This document shows positions 25,400 to 36,600 of a stretch of 64,000 bases of DNA, one piece after another. A model generated the notes under the pieces. That model did no database searches. It was given only the letters and a program-made list of their open reading frames with translations, and had not been told where the DNA came from. Source of the DNA: Ciona savignyi (taxonomy: Eukaryota > Chordata > Ascidiacea > Phlebobranchia > Cionidae); contig CH003075.1 of assembly GCA_000149265.1 (NCBI GenBank), positions 769,916 through 833,915 on the forward strand. The letters run 5' to 3'. The translations under genes were made by a program, and so were the position numbers. Within the stretch, counting starts at the first letter, position 1. Each line of letters begins with the position of its first letter.

Positions 25400-25672
25400 C
25401 TGGCTTTTAGCTAGTTGGTTGTAAACTTGGTTAATGTATTTGCATGCGTTGCTTGAAGCGAGTAATAATAGAAGACTCTCACAACACATTGCAAAAGTTT
25501 GTTAACCCAATGGTGGCAGCACAGAGTACTAATATATTAGTACTCTATGGTGGCAGAGAGGTAATCTGACGATATGTGAGAACACCCTCACATTATCGCA
25601 AACGAATCTGATGATTGTCTGTATGATAAGGCCCCTTGCTTTTTCCCATTCACATAGATAAACTTGGATATC
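25400..25672 (+). repeat. SINE family A copy, internally rearranged
   Basis: Family A blocks (TTTTAGCTAGTTGG, CACAACACATTGCAA, GAGGTAATCTGACGAT, CCCATTCACATAGATAAA) are interrupted by a perfect 24-bp palindrome at 25523-25546 flanked by ATGGTGGCAG on both sides, and by a second short hairpin (GTGAG...CTCAC). Confidence 0.65.
25523..25546. repeat. Perfect 24-bp palindrome
   Basis: The sequence AGAGTACTAATA is followed directly by its exact reverse complement. Copies of ATGGTGGCAG lie on each side (25510-25519 and 25547-25556), as if the palindrome were inserted with a 10-bp duplication. Confidence 0.9.
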
Positions 25673-25789
25673 CTAGTATATCTAAAACTGGTAACCCTAC
25701 CCAGAGGATGTAATCACAAATAATTTTATTTTATAATTTACCTTAGGTGTGGTTCTATAGTCAATTTTAAACTACTAGGTTGTTCTAAG

Positions 25790-27058
25790 ATGTTTTCCCT
25801 AAAAGACTGTGATGCTATTGGATTTGACATGGACCATACACTATGTAGGTATGTATTACCTACACAGATTGAGCTGGGCCATCAAGCTGTTGCAAAATGG
25901 CTAGTTGAGGTTCAAAAATATCCCAAGAACTTGATAGACCCAGTCATCAAGCACCCTGACATGATATACTCTGGTGGATTATTATTTGATGCAAAACATG
26001 GCACTTTAGTTAAGATGGATGAGACAGGTAAAGTGGAGAAGGCTTCGTTTGGAACCAAATTGCTCACAAAAAGTGAGATTGTGGACTTCTATTCAAGTAA
26101 AATGTCTTGTGATCATTATCAGAAAATCCTGGATGGTGTGCTTAGTGACAAAGGTGTCTACCATTTGCATGATAATAATTTCGACATGACACTGACTGTC
26201 CTGCTTTCACGCATTATGGAATTGGTTCGGGAACAAAAGTAAGGAAAATCTGAAACAGAATATGATGTTTTCGGTGATTTTTACAAAGCTATAGCTCATG
26301 CATGGGATGCTGCTTCATTCTCTGGTGGCAATAGCATGTTTTTTGAGGAGATAAAAACATATCCTGAAAAATATCTATTAAAATGCCCTGAAGTTCTAAA
26401 AACGTGGTTAAAAGCATTAAAAAATGAAGGTAAAGTCCTGTTCCTGCTCACATCATCACATTGTGACTTTGCAAAGCATGTAATGGACTACTGCTTTGGT
26501 TCGGATTGGAGAGATTACTTCGATATTGTAGTATCTAAAGCAAAGAAACCAAGGTTCTTTAATGAGGAATTCCCATTTAAAATGGTTGACCCGGTTAATT
26601 TATGTGAATTGGATTCTGAAGTGATTAACCTTCACCACAAGGGCTGGTACTCAGAAGGCAACAGCACATTGCTCTTTGAACATTTTAAAACATGGACAAA
26701 AAAGGATAACCCGACTGTTGTGTACTTTGGAGACAGTGTTAAAAGTGATATAGTATCAGCAAAAGCGAAATGTAGTTGGGAAACAGTGTATATTATGGAT
26801 GCTTTACGTGTCGAGAATGTATCCTTGAATCCTCTAAGCAGTGATGAACAACACTTGCTTTTAAGTGATGCCTTTGGGCCAATTTTAAGTTGTTCGAATG
26901 GCACAAATTCGTTTTTCCGTAAGTTAATAGAAACATATGGAACCATTGCAGTGCCGTCAGTTGAATATGTGGCCTCACTGCCAATTGAATTCCAATACAG
27001 TAGACTAGGAAATGGAAATGGCTATTACCCGAAATTACCTGATAAATTGATTTTGTAA
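25790..27058 (+). pseudogene. NT5DC1: NT5DC1-like HAD nucleotidase gene, intronless, one in-frame stop
   Basis: A single frame of 423 codons from ATG to TAA, interrupted only by TAA at 26240-26242 (codon 151). The product matches the cytosolic 5'-nucleotidase domain-containing protein NT5DC1 over its full length: HAD motif I in GFDMDHTLCRY (Asp13, Asp15), LLTSSH near codon 220, GWYSEGN, and the acidic motif VVYFGDSVKSDI near codon 314. The usual C-terminal GYYP motif is present. Reading through the stop keeps homology on both sides (MELVREQK before; KSETEYDVFGDFYKAI after), with no frame change. It may be a recently broken gene, a retrocopy (no introns), a null allele or a base error. Enzymatic substrates of NT5DC1 are not well established. 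Confidence 0.85.
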
Positions 27059-27395
27059 GTTTAAATATCCCCCTGCGTTTTTCCGGCCACAGGGATGAAC
27101 ATGAATATCCTATCCCTAATTTATTGTTACAATCATATCATGTTAATATTTAAGTTCTAATTTTCGCTGCAATCTGCATTTATATATTTCTTCAATACAC
27201 TGGATCTTAATTTTACTTATGGTAGTGGTCGTGCTTTACGAAATTTGAATGAAGATTTGATGTGAGCCGTAGGCATAGGGGCTGGGTGATGAATCGAAAG
27301 TAGACTGATTTGATGAAATAAATTAATAACCCGCGCGAAGGCAGTCAAACTGGGTTTTCGTTTGATTACGTTCGATGACGACGCAACTAACATTA

Positions 27396-27479
27396 AAGGT
27401 GGTGTGCAGAAACCTAGCTCAGGATCACGGGTTAGCTGACGCAGGATTAAGTCTAAGCGAGATTTCTGCATACCACCCT
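27396..27479. repeat. Imperfect inverted repeat, ~28-bp arms
   Basis: The left arm (27396-27422) starts AGGTGGTGTGCAGAAAC. The right arm (27451-27479) ends GTTTCTGCAC-like as TTTCTGCATACCACCCT, i.e. the reverse complement with a few mismatches. The spacer is about 28 bp. Could be a small MITE or a transcript hairpin. Confidence 0.7.
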
Positions 27480-27839
27480 AATTTTTGGATATTTTTACAA
27501 GATGATTTTCCACAAAAATATAATTACGCAACTTAGCTAATTAAACTTTAAACGGCCTGTTTGTTAGTCGATTAAAGCGCTGTCCTTCCATAACCAGCGG
27601 TTGGCTTATTGGTTGTTTCTAAGGCAAGTCACTTAGCGGACGTAAAATGAACACTGAAACAACAAAAATCAAGGATTGTCCGTGAATTATGATTGCAACA
27701 GGCAAGCTATGTCGCCCAACATTACCAAGAGGCATTGGAAAATTTAAGTATTGTTACGTAACATAATAAAAAGACTTGGATAAATCGACATTTTGGGTAA
27801 CACGTCAGACTACTAAACTCCGTGGGATCCTAATAAATA

Positions 27840-27935
27840 TTAGGATAGGATATTCATGTTTATCCCCGTGAATGGGAAAACCAAGGGGGTTATCACACGG
27901 GCAATCGTCAGATCACCTCGCGCCCATCGTCGTAC
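27840..27935 (-). repeat. SINE family A 3'-end fragment
   Basis: Nearly identical to 13815-13893: GTTTATCCCCGTGAATGGG, CCAAGGGGGTTATCACACGG and CAGATCACCTCGCGCCCATC. Confidence 0.75.
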
Positions 27936-28204
27936 ATTTTTCAGCACAACAACGTTTTTTTTTATCAATAATTAATATACAGTATATAGATACCCCCATT
28001 TCCAGTAGTTGCATTAGTAACAACATTAATTTCGGCGGGCCAGATGTGGGAAAATAAAGTTCTTGGTGGGCCGGAATATTACACGAATAGTATATTCAAT
28101 ATCTTAATTTCATGGTATGTTTATATACAGTCTACGGGCTAGTCAAAATCCCTTCACGCTCGGACCCGGCCCGCGGTCCGTATATGCTGTACATGCCTGA
28201 TTTA

Positions 28205-28352
28205 ATTCGAGCGAACGAACAGTCTAGTGGGTTAGCCCGTTGTCTTTTAACCGAGGGTTTGTATAGGTGTGTACAAATAAATAAACGCCTTAATCATACA
28301 CACTACAATAGTTCCGACAGACCGACGGTGGCGCGATGTAATCTACGGTAAA
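28205..28352 (+). repeat. SINE family A 5' part, degraded
   Basis: CTAGTGGGTTAGCCCGTTG corresponds to the A-box region. Later CACACTACAATAGTTCCGAC and GCGCGATGTAATCTACGG correspond to the body. Confidence 0.5.
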
Positions 28353-29013
28353 TAAGGTTAGCTGTAACACTGTATCGCCTCTTCGCCAAGCAACTGCTTC
28401 TGCGATCGAACTTTGTTAAAATTGGTGGTAAAATTCCAATAAGCAAACGTCAGTAGTAAGCTGTCAGACGGTAACCATGTAAAAATAAAAATAAATCAAT
28501 AGGATGTAAATGACACACTCAAAAGGTGTAAACAGACTCATCTAATTAAACTACATTAAAATTTAAATATTCCAATACTCCGTTGTCAAAATAAAAGTTG
28601 CTTTAGGTCATTTAAAACCAGAGGTATTAATCAAATTTTAGTCATTGTATTTTCCTTATAGATATCTTCAATTTTTAGACATTCATGATTTTAAGGGTAT
28701 AAAAATAAATACAGTATATTGTTTTTTTTTGCTATTTACAATGCTCTTTTTTTAAAAAAAAAATCCCCAGTTTCGTTACTTGTAACCAAAACTGTGGATA
28801 GAGGTAGAATGTTCGTAGTTTGGATCGTGATGGCAAAGTATAATAAACAAAAGTATTTTCAGTATTTTTTAAAACGAATAATACTATTTTTAAGGAAATC
28901 AAAACTTGTGCTGCAAAATGACGTACAATTAAAATAATTGAGAAACTTGTGATACCGTTTTCACATTATCCAGATCTGTGTATTTGTGTTTATGTTTTAT
29001 CAGTTCACATAGC

Positions 29014-29763
29014 ATGAGTGATGAAGATGATTACATGTCTGATGTTTTTACCAAAAACATAACTGAACCACAAGTACCGCTAAGACCTGGTGCAAGTAAA
29101 TCAAGGAAACGACCACTGGAAAAAACGAAAAATGATGAATTTAAAATAAAACCAAAAAAAGCAATTGAGCATGAAAGCAGGGAAAGGGGACTGACAACTG
29201 CCATTGGTCAAGACAATAAAGGGTTTAAAATGATGGCAATGATGGGTTACAAAACGGGTGAAGGCTTGGGTAAGAGTGGTAAGGGTAGGACTGAGCCTGT
29301 CCCAATTTCCTTAAAATCTAGTCGAAGTGGCCTAGGGAAAGAAAAATTTGAAGAACAAAAATTAATTGCAAGAAAAAAGATGAGAATTTTTATGCTTCAA
29401 CAAAGAGCAAAGGTTGAGAACTCGAAAAGAGTTGATTTCCGCTCTCGAATGAGCGAGAAATTTGCAGCTAAACTTGTTGAAAGAGATTTGGGGAAAAGTC
29501 AAACAGCATGCCAAGAACTGGACATGGCTAACGAGTATACAGAACCACTTATCAATTTTTATTGGCCTGAGAAATGGTCGGAATTAGAAGATGAAGAGCC
29601 AGAGGTAGAAGAATACACTGTGACTGAAAAACTTGTGATGCTAACAGACTACTTACGGACAGAATACTTTTACTGTATTTGGTGTGCAACGAAATATAAT
29701 GATCAAGATGATCTTGAAATGAATTGTCCTGGAGACACAGCGTTAAGTCATGATGATGACTGA
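29014..29763 (+). CDS. GPATCH11: G-patch domain protein GPATCH11
   Basis: A single-exon frame of 249 codons starting MSDEDDYMSD, like the acidic YMSD start of vertebrate GPATCH11/CCDC75. The G-patch lies at about residues 65-112 (NKGFKMMAMMGYKTGEGLGK, then GRTEPVP). A basic helical region follows. The C-terminal DUF4187-type zinc-like segment has YCIWCATKY and a later Cys in NCPG. The frame is open a further 12 codons upstream, but the ATG at 29014 fits the family start. A pyrimidine-rich stretch ending TTTATCAG just upstream (about 28995-29003) could be a cis- or trans-splice acceptor. G-patch proteins typically activate DEAH-box helicases; the exact partner here is not evident. Confidence 0.9.
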   Translation: MSDEDDYMSDVFTKNITEPQVPLRPGASKSRKRPLEKTKNDEFKIKPKKAIEHESRERGLTTAIGQDNKGFKMMAMMGYKTGEGLGKSGKGRTEPVPISLKSSRSGLGKEKFEEQKLIARKKMRIFMLQQRAKVENSKRVDFRSRMSEKFAAKLVERDLGKSQTACQELDMANEYTEPLINFYWPEKWSELEDEEPEVEEYTVTEKLVMLTDYLRTEYFYCIWCATKYNDQDDLEMNCPGDTALSHDDD

Positions 29764-30112
29764 GTTATTACACATTAATATCGCAGAATGAATTAGAAGA
29801 TGTTTTAGATACACAATCCTGGTCCCCGTATACTACAGAGGACCCGCCGCTACTAGGCCCAAGCTTTATAATATATCACAAAAAACACTATTGTACTGTG
29901 TATTTAATAGATTGTCCTTCCGAAAGATACCATGGCACTCATAGGTCAAACTTCACTTATTTACTATCATGTTGTTTATCTTGGTCATTTTACTACTTTT
30001 TAAATAGTATGATTAAAGAAAAACAATTTTATTCTTTTTCAGAATGTAAAGAAAATCATTATGAACTAAGTAATTCTGAGATTTAACATTTTGGCTTTTT
30101 ATGGTCAAGACA

Positions 30113-30346
30113 ATGTTATCACCGCGTCTTGCAAATTTTGTATCTTTAACTGCTGCGTCGATATTGGGTTTAGGGGCAAGTTATTATTCATTTTACCCTC
30201 AAATTCAAGAAACAAAACTATTAAAGAAAATGAAGCAACTCGAAAATGAAGAAAAATTCGCTGAAATGAAACAATTGGCCATGTCACCTTATTTGCAAAA
30301 CCATGAATTTATATTTCCAGAAAATTGTGATAAAAAGAAAACGTAG
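30113..30346 (+). CDS. Small single-pass membrane protein, probably mitochondrial (PIGBOS1/SMIM-like)
   Basis: 77 codons starting MLSPRLANFV; an in-frame ATG four codons earlier (30101) is the alternative. Residues about 8-28 form one hydrophobic helix (SLTAASILGLGASYYSF), followed by a charged, probably coiled segment (LLKKMKQLENEEKFAEMK). The layout recalls tiny mitochondrial membrane proteins such as PIGBOS1 or SMIM20, but I cannot assign the family. It lies 349 bp after GPATCH11 on the same strand and converges on INCENP. Confidence 0.6.
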   Translation: MLSPRLANFVSLTAASILGLGASYYSFYPQIQETKLLKKMKQLENEEKFAEMKQLAMSPYLQNHEFIFPENCDKKKT

Positions 30347-30351
30347 CATTA

Positions 30352-30357
30352 AATAAA
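30352..30357 (+). terminator. Poly(A) signal AATAAA
   Basis: Canonical hexamer six bases after the stop codon of the small membrane-protein gene, giving a very short 3' UTR. Confidence 0.65.
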
Positions 30358-30690
30358 AACGTTTATTTAAGCGATATACATTATACAACATTCAAAAATC
30401 GGCGATAGCAGAATTGGATTCGTACAGTACAATATTCTGCAGGCAGTGGTGTTATTTATTAAAATAGCATTTTTCAAATTGTTACAAACTATAAGGTTAA
30501 AGTTAGTAACTGCCAGTTCAGTAAAATACCCTGCTAGCAGTAATGCTAATTCTTAAAACACCAATCATCTCTGGCACTTGATATAATCGAATATCCTTCA
30601 ATTTAAATGAAATAAACAGGAATATTAAGCAGTAAAGAAGCAGCCTGCTGGGGAAGAGAAGTATTTACATAAAAAGCACCGATGAGAAAA

Positions 30691-33600
30691 TCAATTAAAG
30701 CCCTTGCATTGCTGGGTAAAGCTTGTATGGGCATGTGGCATGATGGGAGAGCTCCAATGAGCAGAACTTGTTCGCTTGAAATACCGGGGTTTATTACAAT
30801 TTTTGAACAACTTGTTAAGCTCCACTGGCTTCAGTAACCCCAGGAATATACGGTCTATGTCTGGAGGAGTGTTGTACTGTTTTACACAAGCAGCTTGCAA
30901 AGGTAGGCCTGTGAAAAAATAATAAATGTTAAAATAAGAAAAAAAGGTAATACAGTAGGCACCACTTTGTTATGACCCCGAATAATATGACCGGCCGCTT
31001 ATTATGACCAATTTGGTATGCATGTGCGGCATGCGCTCTGTACCTGGTTTTAATGATGAAACATTCACATTGCTGACATAGATTTACCTACACAGTCGTA
31101 CTGTATTCTTTGTTTCAAATCGACCGAAACTAACTAACATATGTGCATAACATTTATAATTTGTTTTGGGGTGCTTTGATATGTTACTTTGATTAAACAT
31201 TACTTGAATGTTATTTACTTTGTTATGCTATACCACCGCTTGTACATATTGTTACATAGTGTACAGTACAGTACTTGGTTTTACCAAAACTTATACTGTT
31301 ACAGTGCTGTACTTAAGTTTACATCAAACATCACACTATTACTTCGGTTAAACGATGAATTTGACAGTATTAGGACTTCATGTGGCTTACGGCGTCGATT
31401 TAGTCACGTTGGTGACTAATGGTGACTTCGGTTTTATGACAAAAATGGTCTGGTCCCGCGAGGTCATATTAAGCGGCGCCTATTGTATTTTGTTGAACAA
31501 TGATAATATGATCCCACTGCCTCTTTAATAAATGTAAAAACTTATTTTTACTTTTGAAAAACCCTTTTAACCTCGATGACTTAAAAAACAACTAAATAAA
31601 CTTAAAAAACTACCTTTTGCCCATCGTGGAACAACTTTCTTGGGTTTGTCCTCTTCATCTGTGCTGTCGTCGCTCTGGAAGTCATCGATGTTGTAATTCT
31701 CCTCAGTAGATGGCAGCAGTGGTCTGTCTGGACCTCGCGGAGTCATATTGTAGTTGCTTTCCAAGGTGGTGTCTCCACTCTGGTTGGTGAGCAAGTTTAT
31801 TGAACTATTTTTGTAATTTTCTAAACCACATGGCAATATCCCAATAAAAATCTGTATTAAGAAGGAAGGGATGTTGTAAAATGAAATGACAGTCACCGAA
31901 ACAAGTCTGTCATCAAAATTTAATTTAACTCTTTCCGTCCCAACTCGCCATATATCGCGAGTTGGTGCGAAAACATGGTATCCCGCCTGTACATAAATGG
32001 GTGCAAATCTAAAAAACGATTTCTCCGCAATGCGTAATGGTAGAGACCTCAGCTATGGCTCATTCGATCAAGGAAACCCTATATTTTATTCTCTGTAATT
32101 TTCGTAAAGAAATATTAAAAATGCGAGGAGTGATAGCCTTTCTTTTTCAAGGCTTCGCCTCTTATTTCTATCGATTTTACACGAATTTACAAGTGACTAA
32201 CTCAGCCAATAGGAGTCGCGTTAACTTGCGGAGAAGCTCTTTTTGTCAAGCAAGTCTTTCTTTACATTCTCTGTGAATTTCGTGCCGTTGAGAAAAAAAG
32301 GAGAGCGTTGGTGACGTTTTCGCAGCAGGCGTTATGCTTCGTGTTCACCAAAGCATGAATCCAGCTGGGCCTGCTGAGCGCACGATAAAGAAAAAGGCGG
32401 CGAGACTAGCTAGTTCGGTGTGCCCTGCTTTGAAGAATATTGGATATAGTATTTGTGTTTGTTTGCTTTTGTATGCCCTTTTTACACTTCCTTCACTGTT
32501 CTTATTTATACTTTTTACTATTTTAGTTCTACAAAACTAAAAACTTCAATGCGTTTTGGTTCAATTTTTCATAATATAGTTAGAATAAAGGAAAATTTCA
32601 ATTAGGAATAGTAAAAAAACTACTGAAGATACAAACACAGTTCAAATTTTCCTGAGTACAAAAACTATTAGACAATCTACATTCCAATTTTCATATCATT
32701 TGGGCATACCAATAATTAGTGAGTATTTCGTTTGTCAGTGCACCTCAAAATTTTCAAAGTCGAGCAGAATTTTCTTTACATAAAAAGTGGTGTTCACTAA
32801 AGTTTACATAATATATTCTTTATTGGAGGTAGATTCTAGGTGTGCGGTTTGTTTAAAAGAGGGATAAATTATCTTTCCAACCATACTAAATATTAAATCA
32901 TAGCATAAATTTGAGAAAAACTGTGCTAATTTGAAAATGACCAAAAATTGTAAAAAACACTGCGGGACAGCATGTTTAAATTAATGCATTTGGCCGGGAG
33001 TGAAAGAGTTAAAACAGGTGTATTCAGACACAACTGCTAATCCTAAAAACTGAATAAGAAAATGTCCTCTGAACCATTTTTTCTTCCATTACATCTTATT
33101 AAAATGTTACAGAAAATACAAAAAAATCGTTCATTTTCTATTTGGAAGTGTTTTGTCAGATGCAAAAATGCGTGATTTTAGAATTTTGTATGATTTGACA
33201 ATCATCGGCAAGTGAAAAAATTCCAAGGAAAAAGTGGCGGTAAGGTACTTACAGCAGTATATGTGGTGTTAAGATATCCACTGGTTCCTGGAGTCTTGGG
33301 AACAGCTGTCAACTTGCTCTCCTGTAACTTCTGGATGCGAACTTCCGCTTCCTGTGTAGAAAGCATAGCGTTGCTATCTTGTGACACATTCCAGCCAATT
33401 TAAGCAATTTTAATTTTACCACCAACTTAATTTATAAGTTTAACGCAATGTAATTACTACAATTTGTTAAGTGGATGCGCACCAAATAAATTAAGTTGGT
33501 GGGACGATGGTTGTCTATGCTTTAAGAGTTATATAAATTTCATATAATTATTTTCCACAGATTTCATATCATTATTTTCCAAGAACAAACACACAACAAG

Positions 33601-36600
33601 AATAAATTACCTTAAGTTTCCGCAAGTAGCTTTCCTGCTTTAATTCCTTTTGGTTCTCCAACACACGTGCACGTTCCTGTGATATTTAGTATGGTTAATT
33701 AAGTCTCCATCAGCTTTCAAAACCATCAAAGTGAACCTGTTTTTGCTGTTGCTCTCTTAATAACCGTTGCTCTTCCACCTTTTTCCTCAGCATCTCTCTC
33801 TTTTTCAGCGACTCTTCTTTTTTTAAGATTCTTTCTTTTTCAACAGCCTGAAAACACAGTTGATTACATAAGAGTGATTTTGTATGCACAGGTTCATTCG
33901 CCCATGTTTGTTATGAGAACCCCGAATTTTCAATCCCACCAATTTGGAATTTGAGAAAAACAAATTTGATCTCCAACATATCAAGTCACCTCCAATCTGA
34001 CTTGCTCTTCTCTGATGTTTCTCGCCTCCTCTTGTCTCTTCCGAGCCTCTTCCTGCTCCTGAGCAAGTTCCTTTTCCTCTTTTTCCTGGAACAATTGAAA
34101 AATTAGTGAACTACACTTGTAATCTTATGGAAAACACTTTGCAAACAGGTAGTAATAAAAATATACATATTTATACTGAAATCGGTGTGCAAACAATGTT
34201 TTGTATCAGTTAGAACTGCTGGCATATATTTGCCAACTATGCTCTATATTTTAGCAACCAGATAACCGCTTACTTGGCGAAGCAGTTCTTGTTGCTGTCT
34301 CTTTCTTTCCTCCTTTTCTCTCTTTTCCTGTTCTTTCAATTTATTCTTCTCTTCTTTTGCCAGCCTTTTTTCTTCCATCTTCTTTTTTCTCGCTGCTTCT
34401 CTTTCTTTTCGAACTTTCTCTCGTTGCTCCTATAGGCCATAAGAAAAAAAATAACTTCAAAGCGATGGTTAAAACCAAACAGACCATCGCTGTGCGTAGT
34501 AACCAACAAAAACACATGGCTAAACTTTAAAAAGGTACTATAACAAAAGATGCAAAATTAACTATACAAAAAAAATTTTACGAATACATTTTGGACAGAA
34601 AATATTTATGTTTTTATAGATTTATTCCCACTAATAGTCACACAAAACCAGACTCTGCAGCGACATCCACTTATTAAACAACATCTTCCGAACCTTCAAC
34701 TGCTGCAGTTCTTCCTGTCTCTTTTTCTTCATCGCTATCTCTGCAGCGAGTTCATCTTCTCGCTTCTTCCGTGCTCTCTCGATCTCAAGTTGCTCCTGTC
34801 TCTTCCTGGCTCTCTCCTCCTCCTCCGCGATACGGATGCGATCAGCCTCCAGCTGCCGCTTCCTTCGCTCTTCCTGCTCTTTTTCCTCCTGAAGATGAAT
34901 AAGAACAAAATGATGGCGACATAATCAAACCACCAAACATTAGTACCAAAGAACGTTTGACCCTTACCATATGTTAAAAATTGCCATCAAAACAGCTATT
35001 TAAATAAGTTGTTACATTAAAATCACTCCATCATGCATATACACTGGGGAGTAATATTATGAGTGAGGCTATTAGACGGAACAATGCCTATTGTTATCGT
35101 TGTTGTAAGATTTGGGAGTTTTGGAAGTGACTGGTTGTAGTATTTTCCGCAGGTAAATTAAATTGCCATGTTTTTTTAATATTAATTTCTTCATTATGTA
35201 TAGAAGTGAAGTTTATAAGTAAGCCTACTGTGAAAATATTTAAAAAACGCAAATTTTAGTAATAATCTAACGTAAAAGTGGAATACAAGTTTTAAAGTTG
35301 GAATAACGTCTTGATAGTGCTGGAGTTGTGCGCTTTATGACGAGTCCTGTTGTGCTACGTCCAGTTAAGTAGGCGCCGCCAAAAGGACGTAACATAAGTA
35401 ATTCTATATTTATAAATAAAGGGGATTTTGTACCTTTTCAGTCCTCATTTTTAAATATGGAGACAAATAAATAAGTGATAATGGTTTCAACCAGCTGAGT
35501 AAAAAGTTTAGATTGATTCACTCACTCTCTGTTTTTCTTCTTCTAATCTTCGTTGTTCCTCCCTCCTTTCCTCCTCCAGTTTCCTGTGGATTGGATTGGG
35601 GAAGTTAGAAAAGGAGGTTTAAAGAAGCAGAACTGACTTTAAGATGAGGTTTAATAAGTTTCTAACCCTTTTGAGACCTTAATTTAATATAATGACATAT
35701 GGTAAAATTAATAGCCAGAAGGGCCTGGTGGTTACAATGACTCATACGACAAAACCTCTTGCTGGTTACCAAAATACCCAGTGAATATAATGTGGATTGT
35801 TTGCAATAAAGTTAAACTGCCGTGATATTGTCTAACTGCCTGGAATAGAGGTTGAAATACCTCAAGTTAATCTTGAGCTGCATGACCATCTTGTATTTCT
35901 CCTTGAACTCAACTAACCTGCATACACTTCATGTCACTGAACTACATATTATTGAAATAAATCAGGAGGATCTAATATTTATTTTAATATTTGGTACTGA
36001 GGCACTTTAATGCACCTTACTAGCTCGATTGCTAAACTAGTGCTTTATGATTGACTGTCTTACAAGTTACAACTTAAAAGGATCCTGTTGTTACCTCCTT
36101 AAAATCCTAAACGCACAACTGCATGATAAATGATGCAAAATAGGTTTATGCATGTTAAATCGCGGTTGTACACTATGACATGAATTTTGCTTGAGTATAA
36201 AATTTAACAATTTACATAAAAAACTTCCTAATTCAAAGCGCTTCGTATAAATAAGTGACATCCTGCAGCAAAATAAAACTTCTCACCTTTCTTTGGCTCT
36301 TTGCTCCTCAGCGAGTTTTTTCTCCGACTGCAACGCCTGGAACCTTCTTTCCTTCTCTTCCTCCTGCGAAACAATGCCATATTGTGATGTCATAATGAAA
36401 TAATTAGGTGGGATATAGATATAAGTTTCACCACATATTAAGCCTGTGATGGGTGCTACAGCCATATAAGTTGGTATGCGAAACAGAACTTATCACTTCA
36501 ATTAATTAGAACTTTTGATTTAACAAAACTAGTCTTCAGATTCTAAACCATTACATTATTTATGCTTACTGTCACTGGCATTATTAAATGTCATATTACA

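Larger units (their letters stand above)
27059..28977. other. Intergenic, repeat debris
   Basis: Contains a SINE A tail at 27060-27115, an inverted-repeat hairpin at 27396-27479, SINE A fragments at 27840-27935 (minus) and 28205-28352 (plus), and GC-rich GGCGGGCCAGATGTGG / CCGGCCCGCGGTCC pieces near 28033-28185 that resemble hAT ends. The 84-codon minus frame at 27217-27471 is unassigned. Confidence 0.5.

Noticed and set aside
26233..26262. Short intron removing the NT5DC1 stop codon
   Set aside because: The only GT...AG pair around the stop spans 20 bp, too short to splice, and its removal creates another stop by changing frame.
26632..26984. Minus-strand frames of 104 and 63 codons
   Set aside because: They are antisense shadows of the NT5DC1 coding sequence.
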